A stretch of 47,949 bases of DNA from an uncultured Eubacterium sp. (GCA_900551945.1 URYE01000012.1:1-47949); one strand, 5' to 3'. Counted from the stretch's first letter, positions 36,062-45,888 are shown. Translations and numbers: made by a program. Notes: generated from the sequence alone by a model not told the origin.

Positions 36062-37456
36062 TTACTTCTGTGAAGCTCTCATTTCACGAAGCTTATCTGC
36101 ATTTTCCTGTACTTTCTTTTTATTTAATGGATAAAGGAATAATAATGCAAGTACAAGTAATGTCATACCAATTGCTGGTACAATACAAGTAATATTGTAA
36201 ATTCCATTTACAACTACTTCATCATAAGCTGTTGCTGTTGTATATCCTACGATTGAAAGAAGTACACCTGCAATACCTGATGAACAAGCTTGTCCAAGCT
36301 TTCTTGCAAATGAATAAACTGAGTAAATTGTTCCGTCTGAACGTACACCTGTTCTAACTTCGTCATCATCAATTACGTCTGTAATCATAGCCCAAATAAC
36401 AAGGTTAAACATTCCGATACCAAGAGTACCAATCATTACTATACCAATCCATACCCATACATTGTGTGTATGAAGAATAAATAATATGATATATGATGCT
36501 GCACTCATACAAGCACCTATTACAGCTAATTCCTTCTTACCTACTTTTGAAGAAAGCTTAACTATAAATGTTGATAAAACAAGAGTTGCTACACTTCCAA
36601 GTAAAGTTGCTGTTGACATAGCTGCTATATTTCCAAAATAGTTTGGATAAAGATATGCGTTCATGTTACTTACTGATAACTGTGAAAGTAATAATAACAA
36701 TGCACATACAATAATACCGATTAATGCTCTATTACTAATAAGCTGCTTGAAAAGTCCACCAAGTGAGAACTTCTGAGTATTCTGCTGAACCTTTACTCTT
36801 TCTGTTGTCATTGAATAGCAAAGCATATAACATACTACAGCACAGATTGAACAAACTAATGCACCTACCATCATCTTTTCGCCTGATAATACTGACTTAC
36901 CTGACTCATCTGTATAATATACTAAAAGTGGTAATACAACACCAATTACTGTCTGAGCAAGTGTTGCACCAATTGTTCTCCAATTTGAAAGTGCTGTTCT
37001 ATCTTCTGGCTTATCTGAGATAGCTGAAGCCATTGAACCGTAAGGAATATTTACACCTGTGTAACAAATACTACCCCAAAGGAGGTATGTAAAGAACATC
37101 CAAAAGATTTTAAAGCCCATTGGCATATTCTGAAACCAAGTTGCATACATCAAAAATGAAGCTAATGCAACAGGACCACACATACGTCTAAGCCAAGGTG
37201 CAAACTTACCTTTTGCTCCTGGTTTACTTCTATCTACAATCTGTCCCATTGTAACGTCTGTAAACGCATCTACAAATCTTGCTACCATCATCATCATACC
37301 AACTAAAGCTGCTGACACACCCATAACATCAGTATAAAACTTAAGTAAGAACATTGATGAAAGTATAAATGTGAAATCGTTACCAAAATCACCAAACATG
37401 TAGCCTAACTTATCTTTTAGGCCGAAAGGCTTTACCTTTCCATTATTTTCTGCCAT
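36062..37456 (-). CDS. GPH family glucuronide:cation symporter
   Basis: The protein is 464 residues from the ATG at 37456 (GGGAG 7 bp upstream). Twelve membrane segments and the family signatures KLGYMFGDFGNDF, RFVDAFTDVTMGQIVDR and VRSDGTIYSVYSFARKLGQA place it in the glycoside-pentoside-hexuronide family (MelB/UidB). It should import glucuronides with a cation. It is transcribed before the glucuronidase gene, 241 bp away, and its promoter region carries an operator array shared with a divergent AraC-type gene. Confidence 0.9.
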   Translation of the reverse strand: MAENNGKVKPFGLKDKLGYMFGDFGNDFTFILSSMFLLKFYTDVMGVSAALVGMMMMVARFVDAFTDVTMGQIVDRSKPGAKGKFAPWLRRMCGPVALASFLMYATWFQNMPMGFKIFWMFFTYLLWGSICYTGVNIPYGSMASAISDKPEDRTALSNWRTIGATLAQTVIGVVLPLLVYYTDESGKSVLSGEKMMVGALVCSICAVVCYMLCYSMTTERVKVQQNTQKFSLGGLFKQLISNRALIGIIVCALLLLLSQLSVSNMNAYLYPNYFGNIAAMSTATLLGSVATLVLSTFIVKLSSKVGKKELAVIGACMSAASYIILFILHTHNVWVWIGIVMIGTLGIGMFNLVIWAMITDVIDDDEVRTGVRSDGTIYSVYSFARKLGQACSSGIAGVLLSIVGYTTATAYDEVVVNGIYNITCIVPAIGMTLLVLALLFLYPLNKKKVQENADKLREMRASQK

Positions 37457-37698
37457 AATCCTACTCCCTTCCTGTGCATTTACTGCACATAACAAGTTTG
37501 TGCTATTTGCACAAATGTTATTTGTGAAAAATTAAATTTTATCACTTTTTGTACACGTTCTATTTGAAAGTGTTGCTGTTTTCTATGGTTTTATAATAAC
37601 TGTTTTATTAACTTTATGTTATTACTAATTTTTGTATTTATAGTAAAATTTTTAGTCGTCTGATTTTTATGGTAAATATTTTACTATAAAAGAACAGA

Positions 37699-37704
37699 AT
37701 TATA
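37699..37704 (-). promoter_or_regulatory. Probable -10 of the glucuronide operon promoter
   Basis: A TATAAT on the minus strand abuts the first palindromic operator. The corresponding -35 position has no TTGACA-like hexamer, so this promoter should need an activator or be under tight control. The mRNA leader would be about 235 bases. Confidence 0.5.
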
Positions 37705-37761
37705 CTAACATGCTAGTTTTGTGCTATTAACATGTTAGTTTTTATTATATAACATGTCAGT
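37704..37761. promoter_or_regulatory. Triple palindromic operator, 22-bp phased
   Basis: Three copies of a TAACATGYYAGT motif start at 37706, 37728 and 37750, each exactly 22 bases apart (about two helical turns). The consensus ACTAACATGTTAGT is a perfect 14-base palindrome. The sites cover the spacer, -35 region and upstream of the symporter promoter. A dimeric regulator should bind the same face of the DNA at each. Confidence 0.75.
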
Positions 37762-37906
37762 GTGTAACATCTTTGTTTTACTTTTCTTGTAAATAATTCC
37801 CATAAATTCTTAATTTTAATCAATTTTGAGTTTTTTCATAAATTGTAAATTAAAAACTTTTAAATTGTTACACAACACTTTATTCTTTGGTGAGAATTTT
37901 AATAAT

Positions 37907-37918
37907 TAACATGTTAGT
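37907..37918. promoter_or_regulatory. Fourth copy of the operator
   Basis: TAACATGTTAGT occurs again 157 bases from the triple array and 5 bases upstream of the -35 of the AraC-type gene promoter. This suits shared regulation or a DNA loop between divergent promoters. Confidence 0.7.
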
Positions 37919-37923
37919 GTTTA

Positions 37924-37953
37924 TTGGCATTTTATAAAATATTTTGTTATAAT
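37924..37953 (+). promoter_or_regulatory. Promoter of the AraC-type regulator gene
   Basis: TTGGCA (37924-37929) and TATAAT (37948-37953) are spaced 18 bases. They give a 5' leader of roughly 160 bases before the ATG at 38119. Confidence 0.65.
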
Positions 37954-38061
37954 ATATATATTTAACACACACTAGCAACAAATATATAAATATAATTAAC
38001 TATGAAAAACACACTATGCCAATTTTTCATAGTTTATGCAGCAGTCATCAAGTTGTTTTGC

Positions 38062-38093
38062 AAACGCAGACTTTGGCTAGTTGTTTGCATAAA
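38062..38093 (+). repeat. 32-bp direct repeat, copy in the leader of the AraC-type gene
   Basis: A 32-base sequence that includes GCAGACTTTGGCT and TTTGCATAAA recurs just behind the same gene at 39347 with 27 of 32 identical bases. Within this copy GCAAAC and GTTTGC form an inverted pair 17 bases apart. Confidence 0.7.
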
Positions 38094-38118
38094 TAAAATA
38101 GAAATGGGGATTTTTATT

Positions 38119-39330
38119 ATGGATTATGATATATATGTAGATTATACGAGAGAATTATTATCTCAAATGAAAATTAACAGCTATGTTATGGAAGCTCCTT
38201 ATGAATGGAATGACGAGTATGATGGTAATCTTCGTAAAATGATATGGAATGATACAACATTTGAAGAAAAAAAGTCAGATTTTAATAAACTTTTAAATAC
38301 TTATAATATAGATAAAACTATATTTTTAATACATGATAACTTTGCTTGTGAATATATTTATCTAAAACTGCCTAATTCTGATAAAATGTTTTCAGCAGGG
38401 CCATTTTCTTTTGAAAAATTCACAAACAGTCGTATATTAGAGCTTTGTTCCATCAATAAAATACCGGCTCAACTCCATGAATTTATGCAGTTGTACTATT
38501 CTGCGCTTCCTACTTTTACTGATGAACGCTTTATTATTGGAATTATCAATTGTATGTGTAATAAATTCTGGGATAACTTTTCATTAGAAAAAAAGAAGAT
38601 TATTGACAAAGATTTTTCTGAAATTGTATACAAAGAAGAAGCTCCAGAACCCACTCGACAAGCAATAGAAGCTTTAGAGGCTCGTTACAATGCCGAAGCA
38701 CTTCTTATGGAGCATATAGCACATGGCGACTATAAAGCAATTGAAAATCAAGCTCACATCAATGCTTCAGATATAAAGCCTAGATTTGCTGACTCCATTA
38801 GAGATAGAAAAAACTTGCTTATTATACTTAATACACTCTGTCGTAAAGCGGCTCAGATGGCTTATGTTCACCCAGTACACCTTGATGAAATATCAAGAAA
38901 ATTTGCAATTAAAATTGAAAACTGCACTACTATAGCTCAATTAAATACACTTGAAAATGATATGACACGTAAATACTGCCTTCTTGTGCAATCTTATTCA
39001 CTAAGGACATATAGTAAGCCTATTCAAAATATTATTAATTATATTTCATTTAATTTAACGGCTGATTTGAGTCTTAATGCAATAGCAATAGAATTTTCAT
39101 TAAATGACAGTTATCTTTCTACACTTTTTAAGAAAGAAACAGGTGTTACACTTACCAATTATGTCAACAACAAGCGAATTGAACACGCCATTTATCTACT
39201 TAATACAACGAAACTACCAATTCAAGATATCGCAGCTTCGTGTGGTATTAACGATGTTAATTACTTTACAAAGTTATTTAAGAAGTTAAAAGGCATGACA
39301 CCTACACAGTATAGGGAGATGGTGCATTAA
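38119..39330 (+). CDS. AraC family transcriptional regulator
   Basis: The protein is 403 residues from the ATG at 38119 (GGGGA 8 bp upstream); the frame runs 39 codons further up without a site. The N-terminal 300 residues form a ligand or signal domain that I do not recognise. The last 100 residues hold two helix-turn-helix units, LSLNAIAIEFSLNDSYLSTLFKKETG and PIQDIAASCGINDVNYFTKLFKKLKG, with the family ending MTPTQYRE. It is divergent from the glucuronide symporter and is the likely controller of that locus. Confidence 0.88.
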   Translation: MDYDIYVDYTRELLSQMKINSYVMEAPYEWNDEYDGNLRKMIWNDTTFEEKKSDFNKLLNTYNIDKTIFLIHDNFACEYIYLKLPNSDKMFSAGPFSFEKFTNSRILELCSINKIPAQLHEFMQLYYSALPTFTDERFIIGIINCMCNKFWDNFSLEKKKIIDKDFSEIVYKEEAPEPTRQAIEALEARYNAEALLMEHIAHGDYKAIENQAHINASDIKPRFADSIRDRKNLLIILNTLCRKAAQMAYVHPVHLDEISRKFAIKIENCTTIAQLNTLENDMTRKYCLLVQSYSLRTYSKPIQNIINYISFNLTADLSLNAIAIEFSLNDSYLSTLFKKETGVTLTNYVNNKRIEHAIYLLNTTKLPIQDIAASCGINDVNYFTKLFKKLKGMTPTQYREMVH

Positions 39331-39346
39331 ATTAAAAATCTTGTAC

Positions 39347-39378
39347 AAGCGCAGATTTTGGCTCATTATTTGCATAAA
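39347..39378 (+). repeat. 32-bp direct repeat, copy behind the AraC-type gene
   Basis: It matches 38062-38093 at 27 of 32 positions (GCAGATTTTGGCT...TTTGCATAAA). It lies between the stop codon and the terminator. Confidence 0.7.
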
Positions 39379-39381
39379 AGT

Positions 39382-39431
39382 GGCTGTCGCACTAATGAAA
39401 ACTTACTTTTCTTAATGCCACAGCCTTTTTT
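39382..39431 (+). terminator. Terminator of the AraC-type gene
   Basis: GGCTGTCGCACTAA pairs with TTAATGCCACAGCC (a few mismatches) and is followed by T7. Confidence 0.8.
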
Positions 39432-39435
39432 ACAA

Positions 39436-39594
39436 TTACTTACTGTCTATATCTGGTCTTTTCTGTTCATCAACACATTTTCTTTCTTCTGACATCAAGT
39501 CATCTGAAAACATTTTTGTTACTTCTATAAAAGAACTCCATTTTGACGTGTTTTCTTGATTTTCTTCATATTTTAAGATTTTTTGATACTTATA
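39436..39594 (-). pseudogene. Possible gene remnant following the response regulator in the same frame
   Basis: After the stop codon of the response regulator the same frame stays open for about 52 codons. It reads like a protein tail (KYEENQENTSKW, then FIEVTKMFSDDLMSEERK), rich in Glu, Lys and Asp, to a TAA at 39436. There is no start with a ribosome binding site. The ending resembles tails of small antitoxin-like proteins, but I cannot confirm this. It could also be chance. Confidence 0.25.
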
Positions 39595-40284
39595 TTACAC
39601 CTTAAATCTGTAACCAACACCCCAAATTGTTTCTATATACTGTGGCTTTGATGTGTCAAATTCTATCTTTTCACGAATTTTCTTAATATGAACTGTAACT
39701 GTTGCTATATCTCCTATTGAATCCATATCCCAAATTTCTTTGAATAACTCGTCTTTTGTGAATACATGATTAGGATTTTGTGCAAGGAATGTAAGTAAGT
39801 CAAACTCCTTAGTTGTAAATATCTTTTCTTCTCCATTTACAAAAACTCGTCTTGCAGTTTTATCAATCTTAATTCCTCTGATTTCAATTACGTCATTTTC
39901 TTCCTTTGCGCTGCTTACAAGTCTTTCATATCTTGCAAGGTGCGCCTTAACTCTTGCCACAAGCTCACTTGGACTAAATGGCTTAGTCATATAATCATCA
40001 GCACCAACACCCAAACCTCTTATTTTATCAATATCTTCTTTCTTAGCAGATACCATAATAATAGGTGTGTTTTTATGTTCTCTTACCTGCTTACATATCT
40101 CATATCCATCAATACCCGGAAGCATAACATCAAGTATCATAATGTCATAATCATCTGCAAGAGCTGTAGCAAGTCCACTCTCACCATCTGACTTAATCGT
40201 TACATCAAATCCACTTAACTCAAGATAATCTTTTTCAATTTCTGCAATTGCTTCCTCATCTTCTACTATCAATACTTTACTCAT
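39595..40284 (-). CDS. OmpR/PhoB family response regulator
   Basis: The 229-residue regulator has receiver residues EDE (8-10), D52 (ILDVMLPG) and the Lys of MTKPFSPSEL. The winged-helix output ends QYIETIWGVGYRFKV. AAGGA precedes the ATG. It lies 165 bp after the histidine kinase gene on the same strand and should be its partner. Confidence 0.92.
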   Translation of the reverse strand: MSKVLIVEDEEAIAEIEKDYLELSGFDVTIKSDGESGLATALADDYDIMILDVMLPGIDGYEICKQVREHKNTPIIMVSAKKEDIDKIRGLGVGADDYMTKPFSPSELVARVKAHLARYERLVSSAKEENDVIEIRGIKIDKTARRVFVNGEEKIFTTKEFDLLTFLAQNPNHVFTKDELFKEIWDMDSIGDIATVTVHIKKIREKIEFDTSKPQYIETIWGVGYRFKV

Positions 40285-40348
40285 ATAGCATATCCTTCCT
40301 AATACTTATTTTTTAATTATATATCTAACATACAATTAACTTTATTAC

Positions 40349-40378
40349 AATGTTAAATTTTGCAAACTCTTTAACATT
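40349..40378 (-). terminator. Hairpin between kinase and regulator genes
   Basis: AATGTTAAA pairs perfectly with TTTAACATT across a 12-base loop. It lies in the kinase-regulator gap about 65 bases upstream of the regulator start. A partial terminator or leader structure is possible. Confidence 0.45.
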
Positions 40379-40449
40379 AACCAATGTTTAGCTTAATTAT
40401 AGTTAGTCTTATCAAACTTTGTAAATCCACATATTTAGTAGTCTTTAAC

Positions 40450-42012
40450 TTACTTAAATATCTTATTAACTATATTGTTATTCTTGCTTTCAAGACAATA
40501 ACTTGCGTCATCTTTATATTTCTTAAGGTCTATGTGCATTGTAGTACCTTCACCCTCAACGCTTTCTGCCCATATCTTGCCCTTGTGGTCATCTATAATC
40601 TTTTTAACAATCGCAAGTCCAATTCCACTACCGCCTTTTTTGCTATTTCTTGATGAGTCTGTTCTGTAAAATCTTTCAAATATATGTGGCAACTCATTAA
40701 TACCTATGCCCTTACCATTATCTCTAATAATAATATGTGCATAATCGCCCTCGTCATATATATCAAAATCAATAATTCCAGCTCTGCCGTCCATAAGATA
40801 CTTTGCTGAATTACTTACAATGTTATTAATAACTCGCTTTAACTGCTCTGCGTCTGCTACTATATACATATCCGATGGCGCATGGTAATTATAATTAAGT
40901 GTAATTCCCTGTGCGTCTAAGTCCATGTGTATTTCTTCACAACAGTCATCAAAATACGCCTTTGCATTAATCTTGTTAAATGAATATGGTACTCTATTAG
41001 TATCTAGCTTTGAGTAAATAGTAAGCTCATCTATAAGTTTATCCATATCATTTACTTTATTGGCAATTGTTCTAAGATACTTCTCCTGCTTTTCTGGAGT
41101 GTCTGCTATTCCATCAAGAATACCTTCAACATATCCTTTAATAGCTGTAAGTGGTGTCTTTAAATCGTGTGAAATATTTCTTATAAGCTCCTTTTCTTCC
41201 TTATCCGACTTAATCTTATCTTCAGAAGATTGCTTTAATATAACTCGCATTTCTTCAAAGTCACGACATACATCTCCGATTTCATCATTGGAAACCTTTG
41301 GCATTTTAAAGTCAAAATTACCATTCTTAATATTTTTTGTAGCAAGTTTTAGCTTATCTACTGGCTTTAAAATCGAACCATATATCCAAAATATAAGAAT
41401 AATACCTGTAATAATAAGAATACATACAATTGCAATTATTCCCTGAATAATAAAATGCTTAATCTGTGGTATCATTTGGTTAAGAGCTGTAATTATAAAT
41501 ACACTATATTCATCATCATTATTAGAAAAATCTAATTGCTTAATAAGCATTTGATAATCTCCACCCTTATACATTCCAAGATGCAAATTGTTATCCGTAT
41601 CATTGCCACCATCTACATCATCATTATTAAAATATGGTATCATTTCACTTATTTCTTCACTACTCCATTTATCCGATGTGTAAGTCAAATCTCCATTCTT
41701 TGTTACTACAATAGAAGAAAGCTTTTTATCAAGGCGGCTTGATAAATCTTGAAGATATTGTTCATCATCAAACTTTTCAGGATTGCTTTTTGCAACCTCT
41801 CCAACATTTTCATATATTCTTTCATTTATTTGTCCCATAATAGCCGTTGAAGAGTAAAACCCTGTAAGAAATGTATCACATTCTACACCATAAGCATCAT
41901 TAATACTCTTTGTCTGTACTTGAAATATTCCGCTTACAACCGCAACACATAATATTATAGGCAGAATAACCATAATACAAAACGACACTATTAATTTACT
42001 TCTAACTTTCAT
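40450..42012 (-). CDS. Sensor histidine kinase
   Basis: The protein is 520 residues from the ATG at 42012 (AAAGGA upstream; the frame opens 11 codons earlier). Membrane segments at about 7-29 and 187-210 enclose an extracellular sensor of about 155 residues. A HAMP domain follows, then HisKA with H282 (ISHDLKTPLTAIKGY), and HATPase boxes NNIVSNSAKY, DNGKGIG, FERFYR and GGSGIGLAIVKKI. The layout resembles WalK/PhoR-like kinases of Firmicutes without a PAS domain. It is transcribed before its regulator. Confidence 0.92.
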   Translation of the reverse strand: MKVRSKLIVSFCIMVILPIILCVAVVSGIFQVQTKSINDAYGVECDTFLTGFYSSTAIMGQINERIYENVGEVAKSNPEKFDDEQYLQDLSSRLDKKLSSIVVTKNGDLTYTSDKWSSEEISEMIPYFNNDDVDGGNDTDNNLHLGMYKGGDYQMLIKQLDFSNNDDEYSVFIITALNQMIPQIKHFIIQGIIAIVCILIITGIILIFWIYGSILKPVDKLKLATKNIKNGNFDFKMPKVSNDEIGDVCRDFEEMRVILKQSSEDKIKSDKEEKELIRNISHDLKTPLTAIKGYVEGILDGIADTPEKQEKYLRTIANKVNDMDKLIDELTIYSKLDTNRVPYSFNKINAKAYFDDCCEEIHMDLDAQGITLNYNYHAPSDMYIVADAEQLKRVINNIVSNSAKYLMDGRAGIIDFDIYDEGDYAHIIIRDNGKGIGINELPHIFERFYRTDSSRNSKKGGSGIGLAIVKKIIDDHKGKIWAESVEGEGTTMHIDLKKYKDDASYCLESKNNNIVNKIFK

Positions 42013-42275
42013 AAAATAAAATCCTTTCGCCTGCCAAAATTGCAAACCGTCAATAAGTCATCTTTAATATTAAACCAACTTTATCAACAACTATGACTTA
42101 ATATGTTATTATGATAGCACAATTTAACAATATTTTCTCAAAATATTAAATAAATTTTATAAAATTCCTGTAAATACAGATTATTTATTTTTTATATCCC
42201 ACACTACTCCCCATTATTTTTTATGCCCTAACACAAACCTACACTTTTGATGAAGGGAGGATAAAAACGTTCCGT

Positions 42276-42433
42276 AAGATATCATTAGTATATAAATAAT
42301 AAATGCACCATTATAAAGAACAGCCAGTCATATTTGTATGACTATAGCGAACAAACCTGTTCGATAAAGGCATACAAATATGACTGGCTGTACTTTTACT
42401 GGTGTGTGTTTATTTATATACTACTGATATCTC
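42276..42433 (+). repeat. Dispersed palindromic element, well-conserved copy
   Basis: The element is 158 bases with ends AAGATA/TATCTC. Outer arms GATATCATTAGTATATAA and TTATATACTACTGATATC have one mismatch, and inner arms are GCCAGTCATATTTGTATG and CATACAAATATGACTGGC. The centre has GCGAACAA and a TGTTCG half. It lies in the 446-bp gap between the kinase and murA, close to the murA stop, with nothing else recognised there. Confidence 0.88.
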
Positions 42434-42458
42434 CACACCCTAAATTCACAAAAAATAA

Positions 42459-43751
42459 TTACCCAATCTTCAACTTGAATTTCTGCGCTTCTCTTTCTGA
42501 GTCAACTCTTTCCATTACTGCCCCAAGCTTTCTCATTTTACCTTCAAAGTCCTCATAACCCCTTTGAACATAAGCAATATCATCAATTTCAGAAATTCCT
42601 TCTGCTGCAAGTGCCGCTATTACAAGTGCCGCTCCTGCTCTTAAGTCTGGCGCTGAAAGCTGTGTTCCTGTGAACTTTTCAACACCTTCTATATATGCTG
42701 TGTTTCCTTCAACTTTAATCTTACTTCCCATTCGATTAAGCTCATCAACATACTTAAAACGGTTCTCAAATATACTCTCTGTAACCATGCTTGTCCCTTT
42801 AGCAAGTGCAAGTGCTACAGATACTTGTGGCTGCATATCAGTTGGGAAGCCTGGATAAGGCAATGTCTTAACATTAGTACATTTAAGTTCATCACAACCA
42901 ATAACTCGTACACTGTCATCACCTTCAACAATTGTACAACCCATTTCCATAAGCTTTGCTGAAATTGACTCAAGATGTTTTGGAATAACATCTCTTACTG
43001 TAACATCACCCTTTGTTGCTGCTGCCGCAAACATAAATGTTCCAGCTTCAATCTGGTCTGGAATAATAGAATAAGTTGTGCCATGAAGACGGCTAACACC
43101 TTTAATTCTTATTACATCAGTTCCAGCTCCCTTAATATTAGCACCCATAGCATTAAGGAAATTAGCCACATCTACGATATGAGGTTCTTTTGCAGCATTT
43201 TCCATAATTGTATCGCCTTCCGCCATACAAGCAGCCATCATAATATTAATTGTTGCACCAACTGATACTACGTCAAAATATATGTGATTACCAATTAATC
43301 TTTCTGCACTTGTGTTAATCTTGCCATGTGATATTTCAACTTCTGCACCAAGTGCCTTAAAGCCCTTAATATGCTGGTCGATAGGTCTGCTTCCTATATT
43401 ACAACCACCCGGAAGTGCTACTTGTGACTTCTTATACTTTCCAAGAAGCGCACCAAGAAGATAATATGAAGCTCTAATCTTCTTAATATACTCATAATCA
43501 ACATTGATATCGTTGATATCCGCACCATTTATCTGTACACTATTATTGTATACATACTTAACCTTTGCACCTATTCCCTCAATAGCCTGTAATAGCACTC
43601 TTGTGTCTCTTACATTAGGTACGTTTTCTATTGTTACAGTTTCATCTGTCATAATTGCGGCTGCTAGAATACCTAACGCAGCATTCTTTGCACCACCTAT
43701 AGAAACCTCTCCTACTAGGGGATTTCCTCCTTTAATAATATACTGTTCCAT
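42459..43751 (-). CDS. murA: UDP-N-acetylglucosamine 1-carboxyvinyltransferase
   Basis: The 430-residue protein covers the whole EPSP-synthase-like fold. K22-N23 (GGAKNAALG) bind substrate. The catalytic, fosfomycin-sensitive Cys is C117 ([14 protein letters not shown]). FPTDMQPQ and the C-terminal DLRAGAAL motif are present. It transfers enolpyruvate to UDP-GlcNAc, the first committed step of peptidoglycan synthesis. Confidence 0.96.
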   Translation of the reverse strand: MEQYIIKGGNPLVGEVSIGGAKNAALGILAAAIMTDETVTIENVPNVRDTRVLLQAIEGIGAKVKYVYNNSVQINGADINDINVDYEYIKKIRASYYLLGALLGKYKKSQVALPGGCNIGSRPIDQHIKGFKALGAEVEISHGKINTSAERLIGNHIYFDVVSVGATINIMMAACMAEGDTIMENAAKEPHIVDVANFLNAMGANIKGAGTDVIRIKGVSRLHGTTYSIIPDQIEAGTFMFAAAATKGDVTVRDVIPKHLESISAKLMEMGCTIVEGDDSVRVIGCDELKCTNVKTLPYPGFPTDMQPQVSVALALAKGTSMVTESIFENRFKYVDELNRMGSKIKVEGNTAYIEGVEKFTGTQLSAPDLRAGAALVIAALAAEGISEIDDIAYVQRGYEDFEGKMRKLGAVMERVDSEREAQKFKLKIG

Positions 43752-44046
43752 CTTTGCACCTCTACTAAAATTAGTTAGTTAGATATTTACAATCCCTTTT
43801 ATATTATCCAAGTCCGTCTACAGTATTATTGTTCTATAAACGATTGTATATTGTATGCTCTATTAATGATTATTCTAATATTTAAAAAAATTATACAAAA
43901 CAACCATACTTACTAATATATCTTAAAAATTAGTAAAATTCAATACATTCTGTAAGATTATAACACACAACTTTAATTTGTAAAGCAAAAAACTTTAAAA
44001 TTAACAATGCTGTAACATAAATTTTACTCTTAAAAAACAACTTCCA

Positions 44047-44075
44047 CTGACTAATCTCCACATCAAGCTGTGGGA
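44047..44075 (-). mobile_element. Solitary hairpin like an IS200/IS605-type element end
   Basis: CTCCACATC-AA-GCTGTGGGAG forms an imperfect stem. With its flank CTGACTA it matches the motif at 47813-47841 at 25 of the first 27 bases. Such short stem-loops with conserved flanks are typical ends of IS200/IS605 elements; here no transposase gene remains. It lies between murA and the M23 peptidase gene. Confidence 0.4.
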
Positions 44076-44105
44076 GTTTTCGCCACTTATTTATAACTAA
44101 AATTA

Positions 44106-44134
44106 AGCCGCTATAATATTAACTTATAACGGCT
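44106..44134 (-). terminator. Terminator of the M23 peptidase gene
   Basis: AGCCGCTATA pairs with TATAACGGCT (one wobble) and is followed on the minus strand by TTAATTTTAG. It is 35 bases after the stop. Confidence 0.6.
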
Positions 44135-44168
44135 ATAATTCTATGCTTATATTTTATTATAAAAATTT

Positions 44169-45701
44169 TTAATTCTTATTAACGTAATCTAATGGATTAA
44201 CTGCTCCATTATTTACCCAGATTTCAAAATGAAGATGTGGGCCTGTGCTATTACCAGTGTTGCCACTTAATGCGATAGCTTGTCCTTGTGAAACTCTCTG
44301 TCCCACAGTAACATTTATCTCACTAAGATGACCGTAACGTGTCATTGTACCATTATCATGTGCAATATCAACACAGTAACCATAACCGCCATACCAACCA
44401 GCTCTTGTTACAGTTCCTTCTGCTGCCGCATTAACAACTGTACCTTGATTAACTGCCCAGTCAACACCTTTATGGAACTCTCCATCTCTGTCACCATAAT
44501 AAGATGATAAACTGCCACTAACTATAGGTCTTATATACTCAGGCTGTGTAAGTGTTCCAACTGCTATTACTGTTGGCTGTGCTGGTGTTATAATTACTTC
44601 ATTAGTATATTCAACATTAGTTTCAACTCCATCAACATAAGTAACTTCTGCTGTTACCTTACGTCTTCCTGTTGTTCCTTCTGTAACTACTGTATTAACA
44701 CCTTTATAGTTATTATTATCATCAACATATTCTACATCTGCTGAATAATCTTCTTCATAAGTTGTTGTCTTGACTGTAACTACATTAATAACTGACTCTA
44801 ATGTATTAACAGCTATAACATCCCCCGGAACAATAATAGAATTCTCGTCAAGCTCAACATTAAGTTCTAATATCTTTTCAACTGTTGTTCCATTGAGCTG
44901 TGCAATCTTAGTAAGAGTATCACCTTTTTGTACTACATAACCTGTTGTCTGCTCATTTTTAGCTGTAATTATATTGTAAGCATCATTTACATTTATAATC
45001 TTAGCTGTACTTTTTTGTACTTCGCTTACTTGTACATCTTCTTTAAATGAAATATCAGTAATTCCATCTGTAGTAACACTTCCATCTTTTGTAGTAGTTA
45101 TAGTTCCACCATTCATAGCAGCAGCAACTATATCCCTATTAGTATCCTTAATTTCAGACTTTACAACATCTACGCCAAATGAGTTATCTGTAGAACCATT
45201 GTCAAGTAAACTTACTTGGAACTGATTATTAGTATCTTGTGATGATGCTACTCTATCTAATAATTCGACAACTTCCTCTTTACTTGCTAAAGTTACTGTA
45301 AAATCGTCTATTCTTACTGTATAAGCCACCTGATTATTCATATCTACCATACTTGAAAACAAGTTAGAATACACAGCTTGAGATAACCCATCAACTGACA
45401 TTCTATCTGCAGCAATTCTTTCTTCACTCTTATATTCAACATCAGGGTCTAAGTATACAACATTAGAATAATCATTACTAAAACGCAATCTTGCTTCTGT
45501 AACTGCCTGTTGTGCTTCTTCTTGTGTATTAACAGCACCAACTTCTTCACCATTAACAGTTACGCTTACATAACCAACGTCATTTTTAAGTATTTTCTTT
45601 TCTACAAATGGAATTGCTACTACACAAGCCATACAAGCGGCTGACATTGCGCTTACAAGTGTCAACTTCATTCGTTTTCCATACTTTGTTAAATGAGCCA
45701 T
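44169..45701 (-). CDS. LysM-G5-M23 cell-wall metallopeptidase
   Basis: The protein is 510 residues from the ATG at 45701 (GGAGG 4 bp upstream; the frame opens 14 codons earlier). A signal-anchor (about 12-31) leads to a YSIRK-free N-terminal region. A LysM domain follows (YVVQKGDTLTKIAQLNGTTV), then a G5 domain (TTYEEDYSADVEYVDDN...) and a C-terminal M23 peptidase. The zinc motifs are FHKGVDWAV (HxxxD) and HLHFEIWV (HxH). It should cut peptidoglycan peptide bridges outside the membrane. The next minus-strand gene downstream is murA, but a terminator stands between. Confidence 0.92.
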   Translation of the reverse strand: MAHLTKYGKRMKLTLVSAMSAACMACVVAIPFVEKKILKNDVGYVSVTVNGEEVGAVNTQEEAQQAVTEARLRFSNDYSNVVYLDPDVEYKSEERIAADRMSVDGLSQAVYSNLFSSMVDMNNQVAYTVRIDDFTVTLASKEEVVELLDRVASSQDTNNQFQVSLLDNGSTDNSFGVDVVKSEIKDTNRDIVAAAMNGGTITTTKDGSVTTDGITDISFKEDVQVSEVQKSTAKIINVNDAYNIITAKNEQTTGYVVQKGDTLTKIAQLNGTTVEKILELNVELDENSIIVPGDVIAVNTLESVINVVTVKTTTYEEDYSADVEYVDDNNNYKGVNTVVTEGTTGRRKVTAEVTYVDGVETNVEYTNEVIITPAQPTVIAVGTLTQPEYIRPIVSGSLSSYYGDRDGEFHKGVDWAVNQGTVVNAAAEGTVTRAGWYGGYGYCVDIAHDNGTMTRYGHLSEINVTVGQRVSQGQAIALSGNTGNSTGPHLHFEIWVNNGAVNPLDYVNKN

Positions 45702-45888
45702 ATTTCCTCCATCAAAATTATCGAATTCATCTTTCAAAATCAAATGTTACTATACCACCCTCATGTTTAATTATTCTGTAACATTTTTGTAACAAACTTA
45801 TGATACCACTTTGAGCCAATTTTGTAAAGTGTACTACATGAAAAAAGTACCAATTTTATAGTATTAAAAGTGATTTTTTATATAAAGT

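Noticed and set aside
37473..37515. Two short inverted repeats (TGTGCA/TGCACA and TTTGTGC/GCACAAA) near the symporter start
   Set aside because: They are only 6-7 bp arms, AT-rich surroundings make chance likely, and no regulator binding such sites was recognised.
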